In this document: positions 33,597 to 42,374 of the stretch, one piece after another
Layout of the letters: each line of letters begins with the position of its first letter
Numbering within the stretch: the first letter of the stretch is position 1
Source: Fimenecus sp045543095
GTDB taxonomy: Bacteria; Bacillota; Clostridia; Oscillospirales; Acutalibacteraceae
Reading direction: 5' to 3'
DNA length: 64,000 nt
Assembly (NCBI GenBank): GCA_045543095.1
Contig: JAZQMC010000014.1
Coordinates: 13,490 to 77,489, forward strand
Notes under the pieces: model-generated
What the model saw: the letters and a program-made list of their open reading frames with translations, nothing else
Told to the model about the DNA's origin: nothing
Databases searched by the model: none
Position numbers and translations under genes: made by a program

Positions 33597-33833
33597 AAAT
33601 TGGAGTTTGTCGAAATGCAAAATGCAAAGTGCAAAGTGCAAAATATCGGGTCTGCGACGCGATTTTATATTATAACTAAAATATGGTGAGTTGTAGGGGC
33701 TGACGACTCGGCAGCCCGTTCTAAAGTATGCAATCAAACTACAACGGGACGCCGTGGTCGTCGTCCCCTACAAAGTTTGATGGTCGATTTTAATGATATA
33801 TTAAATTAAAAAAATTCGACAAATTCAATTTTG
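33597..33833. repeat. Dispersed element with shared termini, copy 3 (two nested interiors)
   Basis: Left AAATTGGAGTTTGTCG, right TTCGACAAATTCAATTTT. Inside are first the GCAAAATGCAAAG...GGGTCTGCGACGC module, then a second element bounded by TTGTAGGGG (33690) and CCCCTACAA (33765). A nested composite without coding potential. Confidence 0.7.
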
Positions 33834-33875
33834 TTGTAAACAAAATCTGCGAAAAATATACCAAAAATACCGCAC

Positions 33876-33904
33876 TTGCCATTTTTATTAATTTGTGATA
33901 TACT
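33876..33904 (+). promoter_or_regulatory. Promoter of the M23-HprK-PqqD-ABC operon
   Basis: TTGCCA, 17 bases, TATACT, about 35 bases ahead of the first start. A six-codon mini-ORF overlaps the ribosome site and is probably incidental. Confidence 0.65.
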
Positions 33905-33938
33905 TTAGATATATATGCGTTCAAATGAGGAATGAATT

Positions 33939-35654
33939 ATGTCAGAAATCATTTACAACCAAATATACTATCTTGGTATTCAGACTATCCGCTACGGAAA
34001 AAGATTTTTCCGCTGGCTTTTAAGTCTTTTGCTCAAGCCCGTAAAGGCTATCGGTACTTTGCTTTTTACAATCATTATTGTTGTTGATAAATTCGCCTTA
34101 AAAACCTTTCACGAAATCGTTGACGAATTCCGCGAACTCTCTGCCGATGCCAAAAAGGTAACTTTCAAGCTTACATCCGAAAACGCAGGGGGTAAAATCG
34201 GCGTATTCAAACGCTTAGGGCACTATATAAAGGTTGCCTATCGCAAATACAAAAAAGCGTTTTTATACGTTTTCAATATCGCTCTACCTGTTTTATCACT
34301 GATTTTGCTTTTCAATGTAATCAATGTATGGAACGATGTAACCTTTGCTCTTGAAATCAATTATAACGACCAGGTGATTGGTTATGTAAAAAGCGAAGCC
34401 GACTACAAAGAGGCTCGCGATTTGGCTTTTGACCGTCTTGACCTATCCGCTTCATCATCTTCAAGCACAACTGATGTAACCGAGCTTATCGGTGAAGCAG
34501 AATTCAAAATCAAGCCGGTTAAATTAAGCCAAATTAACAACTCATCAGAAGTATGCGACAAGCTTATTGAAAATTCTGAAACAAAAATTACCAATGCCTG
34601 CGGAATTTATGTTGATAACACATTTATCTGTGCCGTTAAAAACGAAACTGATGCATTAAGTGTTCTTGACAACATTCTTGCCGAGCACGAAACAGGCGAA
34701 GCAAACGCAGTGGTAAGCTTTGTTGAAGACATTGAATATGTTCAAGGCCTTTACCCCGATAACACAAACACAGTAAAAGACGCTTCTTATCTCAACGAAA
34801 AGCTCAATTCAAAAAAGAGTGAGGCTGTTTATTATACTGTTCAGGCAGGCGATACAGTTTCAGAGATTGCCGAAAAATTCAATATGAAATCTTCTGAAAT
34901 TTTCAACCTAAATCCCAAACTTAAAGAAAACATTTATATAGGACAAAAAGTTCTTATTTCAAGAGATGTTAACTTTATTCAAGTTCAAGTGACCAAAACA
35001 GAAACCCGCAAGGTTGAAATCCCTCACGGAACAATCAAAGTCAACACAAGCAGTCTTTATAAAGGTGACACAAAGACTGTAACCAAAGGTGTTGACGGAC
35101 TTCAAGAAGTTACTGAACTTGTAACATATATCGACGGTGTCCGCATTTCTTCAAAAGAAGTTTCACGAACAACTATCCGCGAAACAGTTGATGAAAAGAT
35201 TCAGGTTGGCACAAAGACACAGAGTTTTTCATCGGGGTCAGGTGGCGGAAGTTACACCGGTGGCAAACTTGGTTGGCCCACAATCGGTGCTTATTCAATT
35301 TCTTCACGTTACGGCTACCGTAATTTTGGTGACGGCTGGCACGGCGGTATTGATATTGTGCGTCCCGGCGGAAGCTCGGGCTGTACAGTTGTAGCGGCAG
35401 AGTCGGGCACAGTAACCTTTGCGGGTTGGTACGGTTCGGGCGGTTACACGGTAATTATAAATCACGGTGGCGGACTCACAACAATGTATTGTCACATGCA
35501 ACCGGGTCTTAAAGTCCGTTCGGGACAACGCGTATCTCGCGGACAAGCTATCGGCAAAATCGGTGCCACGGGTTATGTAACAGGCGCTCACCTCCACTTC
35601 GAAGTTAAGGTGAACGGCAACAATGTAAACCCTGCACTTTATTTGGGAATATAA
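33939..35654 (+). CDS. Membrane-anchored LysM-G5-M23 peptidase
   Basis: 571 aa. Amphipathic N-terminus with hydrophobic segments near 24-48 and a clearer membrane span near 110-130 (AFLYVFNIALPVLSLILLF). LysM domain at about 305-350 (YYTVQAGDTVSEIAEKFNMKS), G5-like beta domain at about 350-430 (TETRKVEIPHG, GVRISSKEVSRTT), and M23 LytM peptidase at about 450-565 with the zinc ligands in HGGIDIV and the second motif HLHFEV. Cuts peptidoglycan cross-bridges from the membrane's outer face. It is first in a four-gene unit; the HPr-kinase-like gene starts 3 bases after its stop. Confidence 0.9.
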   Translation: MSEIIYNQIYYLGIQTIRYGKRFFRWLLSLLLKPVKAIGTLLFTIIIVVDKFALKTFHEIVDEFRELSADAKKVTFKLTSENAGGKIGVFKRLGHYIKVAYRKYKKAFLYVFNIALPVLSLILLFNVINVWNDVTFALEINYNDQVIGYVKSEADYKEARDLAFDRLDLSASSSSSTTDVTELIGEAEFKIKPVKLSQINNSSEVCDKLIENSETKITNACGIYVDNTFICAVKNETDALSVLDNILAEHETGEANAVVSFVEDIEYVQGLYPDNTNTVKDASYLNEKLNSKKSEAVYYTVQAGDTVSEIAEKFNMKSSEIFNLNPKLKENIYIGQKVLISRDVNFIQVQVTKTETRKVEIPHGTIKVNTSSLYKGDTKTVTKGVDGLQEVTELVTYIDGVRISSKEVSRTTIRETVDEKIQVGTKTQSFSSGSGGGSYTGGKLGWPTIGAYSISSRYGYRNFGDGWHGGIDIVRPGGSSGCTVVAAESGTVTFAGWYGSGGYTVIINHGGGLTTMYCHMQPGLKVRSGQRVSRGQAIGKIGATGYVTGAHLHFEVKVNGNNVNPALYLGI

Positions 35655-35657
35655 ACT

Positions 35658-36377
35658 ATGGAACAATTTATTATTGCAGGTCACAAAACTGAATATCATG
35701 TGCGTGGAGAATTGCTTCGTCAGCGTTCTGCACCTTATAAAGCAGAATTCGACAGCAAAGAAACCGCAATCCGTCTTAATATAAAAGAGGAGTTTTTCCA
35801 GAAGAAAAAAGAAGAAATCCCCTATATGACTCTTGATGAGCACGAATATATGTGGACTTGTGAAGCATTCTACAATGAGCTTTTACGCCACAACGGAATT
35901 ATGCTTCACTCGTCATGTGTCGAAAAAGACGGTTATGCCTATCTTTTTTCTGCACGAAGCGGCACGGGTAAATCGACCCACACTCACCTTTGGCTTGAAA
36001 ATCTTTCGGGAACACGAATCATAAACGATGACAAGCCTGCACTTATATGTGAAGACGGAAAATGGTACGCTTGCGGAACTCCTTTTTCGGGTAAGACTGA
36101 CGAAAATCTCAATGTAAAAATTCCGGTAAGAGCAATCATTTTTCTTCACAGAAGTGAAATAAATCAGGTGAAAAAAATGCCACCCGCACTTGCGGTCACC
36201 CAATTTCTTGAGCAAACAATCAACCCAACCGACCGCACTCTTGCAGAAAAAATGCTTGAATATACAGATTTAATTCTTCGCAATGTCCCTGTATTCTCTC
36301 TGGGCTGCAATCTTGACCCCGAGGCAGCGGAAATTGCCTATAACGAAATAGAAAGGCTGATAAAAGATGAAAATTAA
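35658..36377 (+). CDS. HPr-kinase-like P-loop protein
   Basis: 239 aa. Walker A in FSARSGTGKSTHTHLW (about residues 94-109), preceded by GIMLHSSCVEKDG, followed by IINDDKPALI and CGTPFSGKTDENLN. This is the HPr kinase/phosphorylase fold without the N-terminal regulatory domain, as in lasso-peptide kinases and in proteins linked to PqqD-type cofactors. It overlaps the PqqD-like gene by 11 bases. Substrate unknown; a peptide or small protein handled by the adjacent PqqD protein is plausible. Confidence 0.82.
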   Translation: MEQFIIAGHKTEYHVRGELLRQRSAPYKAEFDSKETAIRLNIKEEFFQKKKEEIPYMTLDEHEYMWTCEAFYNELLRHNGIMLHSSCVEKDGYAYLFSARSGTGKSTHTHLWLENLSGTRIINDDKPALICEDGKWYACGTPFSGKTDENLNVKIPVRAIIFLHRSEINQVKKMPPALAVTQFLEQTINPTDRTLAEKMLEYTDLILRNVPVFSLGCNLDPEAAEIAYNEIERLIKDEN

Positions 36378-36633
36378 AGACGGTTTTATCTTGAAAGATG
36401 TTGCAGGCAGTAAAATCGTTATTGCAACAGGCTCGGCAAGACTTGATTTTAACGGAGTTATGACCTTCAACGATGTTGGTGCGGCTGTTTTCAATTTACT
36501 TGACGGAACCAGAACCGTTGATGAAATCGCATCAAAAATCGCCGCTGACTACGGTGTTGATGTAACTATGGTTAAAACAGACGTAGAAAATCTTATTGAA
36601 AAAATGAGAAAGCATAATCTTATTGAAGAATGA
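36367..36633 (+). CDS. PqqD-like (RRE) protein
   Basis: 88 aa, the size and pattern of a stand-alone RiPP recognition element: FNDVGAAVFNLLDGTRTVDEIASKIAADYGVD, then VKTDVENLIEKMRKHNLIEE. Such winged-helix proteins bind leader peptides and hand them to modifying enzymes. It starts inside the end of the HPr-kinase-like gene and its stop overlaps the start of the ABC exporter (ATGA), so the three are translationally coupled. No precursor peptide is seen nearby. Confidence 0.85.
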   Translation: MKIKDGFILKDVAGSKIVIATGSARLDFNGVMTFNDVGAAVFNLLDGTRTVDEIASKIAADYGVDVTMVKTDVENLIEKMRKHNLIEE

Positions 36634-38288
36634 AAAACCAAAAAAATAACGAAATATCAGTTTTGAAATGGATATATGAGAATTGCGGTAAAAGACGACG
36701 CGAAGCGGTTATACTTATAGTTCTTAATGCTTGGTCGGCTCTTTGCGTAACTCTTTTCGCAATGCTTTCAAAAACTGTTATGGATAATGCAGAAAGCCAG
36801 AATAGAGAGGCTTTAATAAAAAATGTAATAATTCTTTTTCTTGTGATTGCATCACAGATTATCTGCCGAATTATTTCTTCGTATATTGAGGCAGTTGGTC
36901 AGGGCAAAGCAGAAATTTCGCTTAAAACCCGCGTTTTTGCAAGTATTATTCACGGTGCTTATGCAAATTCTGCCGAACGTCACAGCGGTGACCTTATGAC
37001 AAGGCTTACGGCAGATGTTCTTGCTGTAAGTGATACTTATGTGCATTTTCTACCCGCACTCACAGGGTTTGCAGTAAGAATATTTAGTGGCGGTATCGCA
37101 CTTTTTATACTTGACCGCAGATTTGCAATAATTTTTATAATATGCGGGCTTATTCTTATAATTACCGCTGTCCTGCTTCGCCAGACTCTTAAAAATCTTC
37201 ATCGCAGAGTTCAGGAAAAAGAGTCACGAGTACGCTCTTTTATGCAAGAAATGATTGAAAATCTTTTTGCAATAAAGGTATTCGGGGTTGAAGACAAGAT
37301 TATCAACCGTTCAATCAGACAGCAAAAGAAATTCTATCGTGAAAAAGTTCGTAAAAAGAGTTTCACCATTCTCACTTCAATCGGATTTTCAATCGCCTTT
37401 GCAACCGGCTTTTTAGGTGCAATCGCTTACGGCTCTTACGGTGTGCTTGAGGGTGCAATGACTTTTGGTACAGTTGTTGCCATTATTCAACTTGTAAATC
37501 AGCTTCAGTCCCCCGTTATGGGAATTACCGGAATGTTACCCTCTTTCTTTGGAATGACCGCTTCGGCTCAACGCCTGATTGAAATTTCTTCAGAAGAGCA
37601 CGAGCTTGAAAAAAATACCGATAAAATTGATTACAATAGTTTCAAAAGAATTAAGGCTTCACATATCTCTTTCGGTTACAGCGACGAAGTGGTTATTGAA
37701 GATTCTTCCTTCACCATTGAAAAAGGCGATTTTGTGGGTATAAAGGGTGCTTCGGGTGCAGGTAAATCCACTATCTTCAAGCTCATAACAGGTCTTTACA
37801 CCGCCAATGAGGGTGAAATTCACATTGAAACCACTTACGGCAATATTCCTTGTAAAGAAGCGAGAAATCTTTACTCAGTTGTTCCTCAAGGTAATATGCT
37901 TTTCAGCGGTACAATCCTCGAAAATCTAACCTTGCTTCGTCCCCAAGCCACCGAAGATGAAATCAGAACCGCCTTAAATGATGCTTGTGCAGATTTCGTG
38001 TATGACCTTGAAAACGGTCTTGATTTTGTTCTTGGCGAAGATGGTGCAGGAATTTCAGAAGGCCAGGCACAACGTCTTGCAATTGCCCGTGCACTTCTCG
38101 GCAACAGAAAAATCATACTTATGGACGAAGCAACAAGTGCTCTTGATGTTATCAGCGAAGAAACTGTTCTCCAGAACCTTGTTTCAAGAAACGACCTTAC
38201 GGTTCTTTTTATCACTCACAGAGAATCAGTTCTTGAAAAATGCAGAAGAGTTATTACTGTTTCTGATAAAAAGATTTACGAAAATTGA
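36630..38288 (+). CDS. ABC exporter with fused membrane and ATPase domains
   Basis: 552 aa. Six membrane segments in the first 310 residues, then the ATPase: Walker A GASGAGKST (about 373), Q loop VVPQGNMLFSG, a signature of the unusual form ISEGQAQR instead of LSGGQ, Walker B IILMDEATSALD, H loop FITHRE. No C39 peptidase domain is fused at the N-terminus. This half-transporter type exports peptides, including lasso peptides and lantibiotics, and works as a homodimer. It ends the four-gene unit. Confidence 0.93.
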   Translation: MKNQKNNEISVLKWIYENCGKRRREAVILIVLNAWSALCVTLFAMLSKTVMDNAESQNREALIKNVIILFLVIASQIICRIISSYIEAVGQGKAEISLKTRVFASIIHGAYANSAERHSGDLMTRLTADVLAVSDTYVHFLPALTGFAVRIFSGGIALFILDRRFAIIFIICGLILIITAVLLRQTLKNLHRRVQEKESRVRSFMQEMIENLFAIKVFGVEDKIINRSIRQQKKFYREKVRKKSFTILTSIGFSIAFATGFLGAIAYGSYGVLEGAMTFGTVVAIIQLVNQLQSPVMGITGMLPSFFGMTASAQRLIEISSEEHELEKNTDKIDYNSFKRIKASHISFGYSDEVVIEDSSFTIEKGDFVGIKGASGAGKSTIFKLITGLYTANEGEIHIETTYGNIPCKEARNLYSVVPQGNMLFSGTILENLTLLRPQATEDEIRTALNDACADFVYDLENGLDFVLGEDGAGISEGQAQRLAIARALLGNRKIILMDEATSALDVISEETVLQNLVSRNDLTVLFITHRESVLEKCRRVITVSDKKIYEN

Positions 38289-38317
38289 TTTCCGATGTAA
38301 AAACTTATTAAAAAGGA

Positions 38318-38346
38318 TTGCATAAATCAATAGTCTTTGTTATAAT
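38318..38346 (+). promoter_or_regulatory. Promoter of the tyrosine autokinase gene
   Basis: TTGCAT, 17 bases, TATAAT. Separates the kinase from the ABC operon. Confidence 0.7.
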
Positions 38347-38405
38347 AAATTGAATATGTGCTTTGATATTCAATATCCTAAAATTTAGTGATAGGAGTTA
38401 ATGAT

Positions 38406-39908
38406 ATGGATTACAATTCAAAAAACACTAATGTTGAAGAAAGCATCGATTTCGAAAACATATTGCAATATGCAATAAGAGTTCTTCAGAAATGGTGGGC
38501 AGTTGTTCTTGCCGCAGTAATTTTTGCAAGTGCAGGTTTTATTATTGCAAAAGCAACCTATACACCTACATACACTTGTACTATGCGATTTGTTGTTGAC
38601 AACAAGGGTGAAAACACTGTTACTCCGGGTGCTACCAATTCAGACATCAACGCGGCTATCGCCCTTGCTAAGAACTATGCAGTTCTTATGACGGATACCA
38701 ACAGTCTTATGGATATTGTTGCTCAGAACAGCGGTTACAAGGTAAACAATAAAGCACTTACCGGTGACGATGTTAAAAAGATGATTAGTTATAATCTTGT
38801 TGAAGACACATCAATCATCTCACTTTCAATCACAAGTACAAATCCCGATGTTTCTTATGCAGTTGCAGTAAGTTACGCTAATAATTACACTCAGATTACT
38901 GAAAAGGCTTATGGCAACACTCGTGCAATTCTTATTGACGAACCTGTTAAACCCGAAAAGCCAAACAATGACCGCAGTACTCTTCTCTACACACTTTTAG
39001 GTCTTGTAGCAGGTGCAGGTTTGGTTGTTCTTGTAATCTGTGCAACAGTTTTCATTAAAGATACCGTTAAAACTGCTGACGACATCACAAACAAAATCGG
39101 CAGTAAAATCCTCGGAACAACCATTCACATCAAGTTGCCCGGCAAAAAAGGTGAAAAGCAAAATCTTCTTATCACAGATAAGAAAACAGGCTTTATGTTC
39201 ATTGAGTCCTTTAAACTTATAAGAACAAAGATTGAAAACGTTTCAAAGCGTAAAAATTACAAGACATTTGTATTTACAAGTACTGCTGCTAACGAAGGTA
39301 AGACAACAACTGCTACAAACACTGCATTAGCACTTGCAAAGAGCGGCAAATCAGTTCTTCTTATTGACGCTGACCTTCGTAAGCCTTCAGTTTATAAGGA
39401 ACTCGGTATTTCTGCTGCTAACGAAGCAGGTCTTACAGGGGTTATCCGCGGTGAAAAATCACTCAGCGATTCAATCAAATACTTTGAAAAATTCAATCTC
39501 TTCCTTCTTGTTACAAGTCAGGCTATTACAGAATCTGCAGAAATTCTTGCATCTGACGAAATGGCAGACATCATTGAAGCAGTTAAGAATGAATTTGATT
39601 ATGTAATCATCGACACACCACCTGCAGGTCTTGTTGCTGACGCAGCAATCCTTGCCCAGTACGCTGACGGTTGTGTTATGGTAGTTCGTAACGACTTCTC
39701 GTCAAAACGCCGTATCAAGAGAACTATTGAAGATATGGAAAGCACAAGTGCAGAGGTTATCGGTTGTATTTACAACTATGCTGAAAGCAGTACCGCTTCA
39801 AAGCTTATCAAAAACAAGAGAAGCAAGAAGGGTTATGGCTACGGCTATGGCTATGGCTACGGTTACGGTTATGGCTATGGTGCAACTCACGACAGCAAGA
39901 AAAAATAA
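38406..39908 (+). CDS. Polysaccharide tyrosine autokinase (Wzz/BY-kinase fusion)
   Basis: 500 aa. Wzz-like chain-length domain with two membrane segments (about 30-52 and 190-215), then the cytoplasmic BY-kinase: Walker A TAANEGKTTTATN, Walker A' SVLLIDADLRKPS, Walker B FDYVIIDTPP. The last 30 residues contain a run of at least eight Gly-Tyr pairs, the autophosphorylated Tyr cluster, made of six-base DNA repeats. The start is ATG at 38406, behind GGAG; a GTG 18 bases upstream is unlikely. No other capsule gene is adjacent; the CpsB-type phosphatase is at 54974. Confidence 0.93.
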   Translation: MDYNSKNTNVEESIDFENILQYAIRVLQKWWAVVLAAVIFASAGFIIAKATYTPTYTCTMRFVVDNKGENTVTPGATNSDINAAIALAKNYAVLMTDTNSLMDIVAQNSGYKVNNKALTGDDVKKMISYNLVEDTSIISLSITSTNPDVSYAVAVSYANNYTQITEKAYGNTRAILIDEPVKPEKPNNDRSTLLYTLLGLVAGAGLVVLVICATVFIKDTVKTADDITNKIGSKILGTTIHIKLPGKKGEKQNLLITDKKTGFMFIESFKLIRTKIENVSKRKNYKTFVFTSTAANEGKTTTATNTALALAKSGKSVLLIDADLRKPSVYKELGISAANEAGLTGVIRGEKSLSDSIKYFEKFNLFLLVTSQAITESAEILASDEMADIIEAVKNEFDYVIIDTPPAGLVADAAILAQYADGCVMVVRNDFSSKRRIKRTIEDMESTSAEVIGCIYNYAESSTASKLIKNKRSKKGYGYGYGYGYGYGYGYGATHDSKKK

Positions 39909-39930
39909 TTTTCAAAAAATTAAAATTAAG

Positions 39931-39960
39931 CAAGCCGTACTCAGTACGGCTTGTATTTTG
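39931..39960 (+). terminator. Terminator of the kinase gene
   Basis: CAAGCCGTAC and GTACGGCTTG with a 3-base loop and a T-rich tail. Confidence 0.85.
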
Positions 39961-39978
39961 CTTAAAACGGAGAACAAA

Positions 39979-41361
39979 ATGGAAAAAGATAAAAATTTTA
40001 ATCCACCGCAAGAAAACAAAATGGGTACTATGCCCGTAGCAAAATTGTTAATTTCAATGTCTGCACCAATGATGATTTCAATGATTGTGCAAGCTTGCTA
40101 CAACATTGTTGACAGCATTTTCGTTTCGCAGTTAAGTGAAAATGCACTTAATGCGGTTTCATTGGCATTCCCATTGCAACAGCTTATGATTGCCGTTTGC
40201 GGCGGTACTGCAGTTGGTATGAACGCATTGCTTTCGCAGTCCTTGGGTGCGAAAAAGTTTGACCGTGCAAATAAGATTGCGAACACCGGTATTTTCCTTT
40301 TCGGGTTAAGTTGCATTGTTTTTGTTATAATCGGACTTTTTGTTTCACGCCCTTTCTTTATGATGCAGACAGATGTTACCGAGATTGTAGATTACGGTAC
40401 GGACTACGCTACAATCTGCCTTTGTCTTTCTATGGGTATTTTTACACAGTTCTGCTTTGAAAAGATTTTGCAGGCAACGGGCAGAACATTTTTAACAATG
40501 ATTACACATCTTGTTGGTGCAATTATCAATATTATTCTTGACCCCATTCTTATTTTTGGTCTTTTCGGTTTTCCAAAACTTGAAGTTGCGGGTGCTGCAA
40601 TTGCAACGGTTGCAGGGCAGATTGTTGCCGGTATTCTTGCAATAATTTTTAATATCAAATTTAACCCTGAAGTTCATATTAGCACCAAGCTTATTCGTTG
40701 GGACACAAAAATTGTAAAAGCAATTTACAAAATTGGTCTACCCTCAATCATTATGCAATCAATCGGCTCTGTAATGACATTCTGCCTTAACAGAATTCTT
40801 ATTGCGTTTACCACAACCGCAACGGCAGTATTCGGTGCTTACTTTAAGCTTCAAAGTTTCATCTTTATGCCTATATTCGGTCTTAACAACGGAATGGTTC
40901 CGATTATCGCATATAACTACGGTGCTAAAAGTCTTAAGCGAATCAAGAAAACCGTTGCACTTTCAATCGCAATTGCAATGTCAATTATGACCCTCGGTCT
41001 TCTTGCATTTGAACTGATTCCCCATGTACTTTTATCATTCTTCAACGCATCTGAAGAAATGCTTGCAATAGGTGTTCCGGCTCTTAGAATAATCGGTATT
41101 CATCTTCTTTTTGCGGGCTTCTGTATCATTGCGGGTTCGGTTTGCCAGGCTATCGGCAACCCCACCCACAGTTTGATTGTTTCCGTTTGCCGTCAGCTTG
41201 TGGTACTCTTACCGAGTGCGTGGTTATTGGCACAGAGCGGACGACTTGAGCTTGTCTGGTTCGCCTTCCCCATAGCAGAAAGTGTTTCTCTTGTTTTAAG
41301 TGCGATTTTCCTTGCAAAGACAATGCGACGTGCAAAACGCAGAATGCAAGAAATGTTATAA
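39979..41361 (+). CDS. MATE-family efflux transporter
   Basis: 460 aa with about 12 membrane segments in two homologous halves. Family motifs are visible: PMMISMIVQACYNIVDSIFVSQL near residue 30, LDPILIFGLFGFPKLEVAGAAIAT near 195, and PIFGLNNGMVPIIAYNYGAK near 300. Exports drugs or metabolites in exchange for Na+ or H+. The start is ATG at 39979 with GGAG; the frame is open upstream through the kinase tail but that is incidental. Separated from the kinase by a terminator, so a promoter in the short gap or read-through is needed. Confidence 0.93.
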   Translation: MEKDKNFNPPQENKMGTMPVAKLLISMSAPMMISMIVQACYNIVDSIFVSQLSENALNAVSLAFPLQQLMIAVCGGTAVGMNALLSQSLGAKKFDRANKIANTGIFLFGLSCIVFVIIGLFVSRPFFMMQTDVTEIVDYGTDYATICLCLSMGIFTQFCFEKILQATGRTFLTMITHLVGAIINIILDPILIFGLFGFPKLEVAGAAIATVAGQIVAGILAIIFNIKFNPEVHISTKLIRWDTKIVKAIYKIGLPSIIMQSIGSVMTFCLNRILIAFTTTATAVFGAYFKLQSFIFMPIFGLNNGMVPIIAYNYGAKSLKRIKKTVALSIAIAMSIMTLGLLAFELIPHVLLSFFNASEEMLAIGVPALRIIGIHLLFAGFCIIAGSVCQAIGNPTHSLIVSVCRQLVVLLPSAWLLAQSGRLELVWFAFPIAESVSLVLSAIFLAKTMRRAKRRMQEML

Positions 41362-41373
41362 ACAAAAAACATC

Positions 41374-41443
41374 AACCTCCCGTAACAAATTTATCAATTC
41401 GTCATACAATGGTACTGTCAGTTGATAATTTTTACGGGAGGTT
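41374..41443 (+). promoter_or_regulatory. Long hairpin sequestering the ribosome site of the Cys-rich gene
   Basis: AACCTCCCGTAA (41374-41385) is the exact inverse of TTACGGGAGGTT (41432-41443), and TTATCAA (41391) of TTGATAA (41422). The 3' arm contains the GGGAGG ribosome site of the gene starting at 41449. It can also end MATE transcripts, since TTTTT follows. Confidence 0.65.
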
Positions 41444-41448
41444 TTTAT

Positions 41449-42285
41449 ATGTCTGAAAACAAATTTTGTAATGACAAAATGCCGTCAAAAATAAAAGAAG
41501 CCGTATGTATTGACACAAACAGAGTCTATGATTCTTGTGCCGACAAGGATTGCCTTGAGGATTTGAGAGTCTATTTCACCGATTCTGCACAATGTGTAAT
41601 TGACCGTGCAACCAATGTGCGTTGTCGCGGAGCTGAAGTACTTAACGCATTTATTGAGGTCGAGCGAGTTCCCTTTAATCGCGGTTTTTACTCGGTCGAC
41701 ATAACCTATTTCTTCAAAATCTGCCTTGATGTTTTCTGCGGTCACACCAACCCGCCCACAATGGTCGAGGGCTTGGCAACATTCTCAAAAAAATGCATTC
41801 TCTATGGTTCAGAGGGCAATGTAAAGGTATTTTCATCTGAATTCTCTTGCGGTGAAGTTGACAGTCAGCTTGATATGGTTAATACCAATCCCCGTGCCAA
41901 AGTGCAGACAGTAGACCCAATCTGCCTTGACGCAAAACTTTGCAAAGTGCACGAATGTTGTCATCACGACAGTTGTTGCAAGCCATCAAGAGTTCCGCGA
42001 TGTGTATGCCGTTGCTTTGAGGGTGATTTTGAAAGTTATGAAAGAGAACCCGAAAAAGCAGTTACCGTTACTCTCGGTATTTTCACAATCGTTCAGCTTG
42101 AACGCGATGTGCAAATGCTTATTCCCGCTTACGATTTCTGCATACCAAAGAAAGAATGCAGTTGCGAAACCGATAATCCATGCGACGCTTTCCGCAAAAT
42201 TCAGTTCCCTATTGATGAATTCTTCCCGCCAAAAGAGGGTTGCCTGAAAGACAGTTACCCCATGGGTTGCGGATGCGGAGATTAA
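41449..42285 (+). CDS. Cys-rich Clostridial protein, possibly spore-coat related
   Basis: 278 aa with about 28 Cys. The N-terminal half holds VCIDTNRVYDSCADKDCLEDLRVYF, a pattern I know from uncharacterised Clostridial proteins, and a beta-rich region (FYSVDITYFFKICLDVFC). The C-terminal half has dense clusters (HECCHHDSCC, CVCRCFEGD, KKECSCETDNPC) and ends in GCGCGD. There is no signal peptide or membrane segment. Metal binding or disulphide cross-linking, as in coat or crust proteins, is an inference. The start ATG at 41449 follows GGGAGG, which is buried in a hairpin. Convergent with cca across a palindromic repeat. Confidence 0.8.
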   Translation: MSENKFCNDKMPSKIKEAVCIDTNRVYDSCADKDCLEDLRVYFTDSAQCVIDRATNVRCRGAEVLNAFIEVERVPFNRGFYSVDITYFFKICLDVFCGHTNPPTMVEGLATFSKKCILYGSEGNVKVFSSEFSCGEVDSQLDMVNTNPRAKVQTVDPICLDAKLCKVHECCHHDSCCKPSRVPRCVCRCFEGDFESYEREPEKAVTVTLGIFTIVQLERDVQMLIPAYDFCIPKKECSCETDNPCDAFRKIQFPIDEFFPPKEGCLKDSYPMGCGCGD

Positions 42286-42300
42286 CATAAAAAATAATTA

Positions 42301-42374
42301 AGTGTCATTCTGAGCGAAGCGAAGAATCTCTGTCTTTTGAGATTCTTCGTCATTTCACTCCTCAGAATGACACT
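42301..42374. repeat. TCATTCTGAG palindromic repeat, copy 2
   Basis: AGTGTCATTCTGAG ... CTCAGAATGACACT between convergent genes, a likely two-way terminator. Its right arm encodes the last codons of cca. Confidence 0.85.

Noticed and set aside
39727..39978. Upstream extension of the MATE transporter into the kinase gene
   Set aside because: It crosses a strong terminator and overlaps the kinase tail repeats; the ATG at 39979 has a ribosome site.
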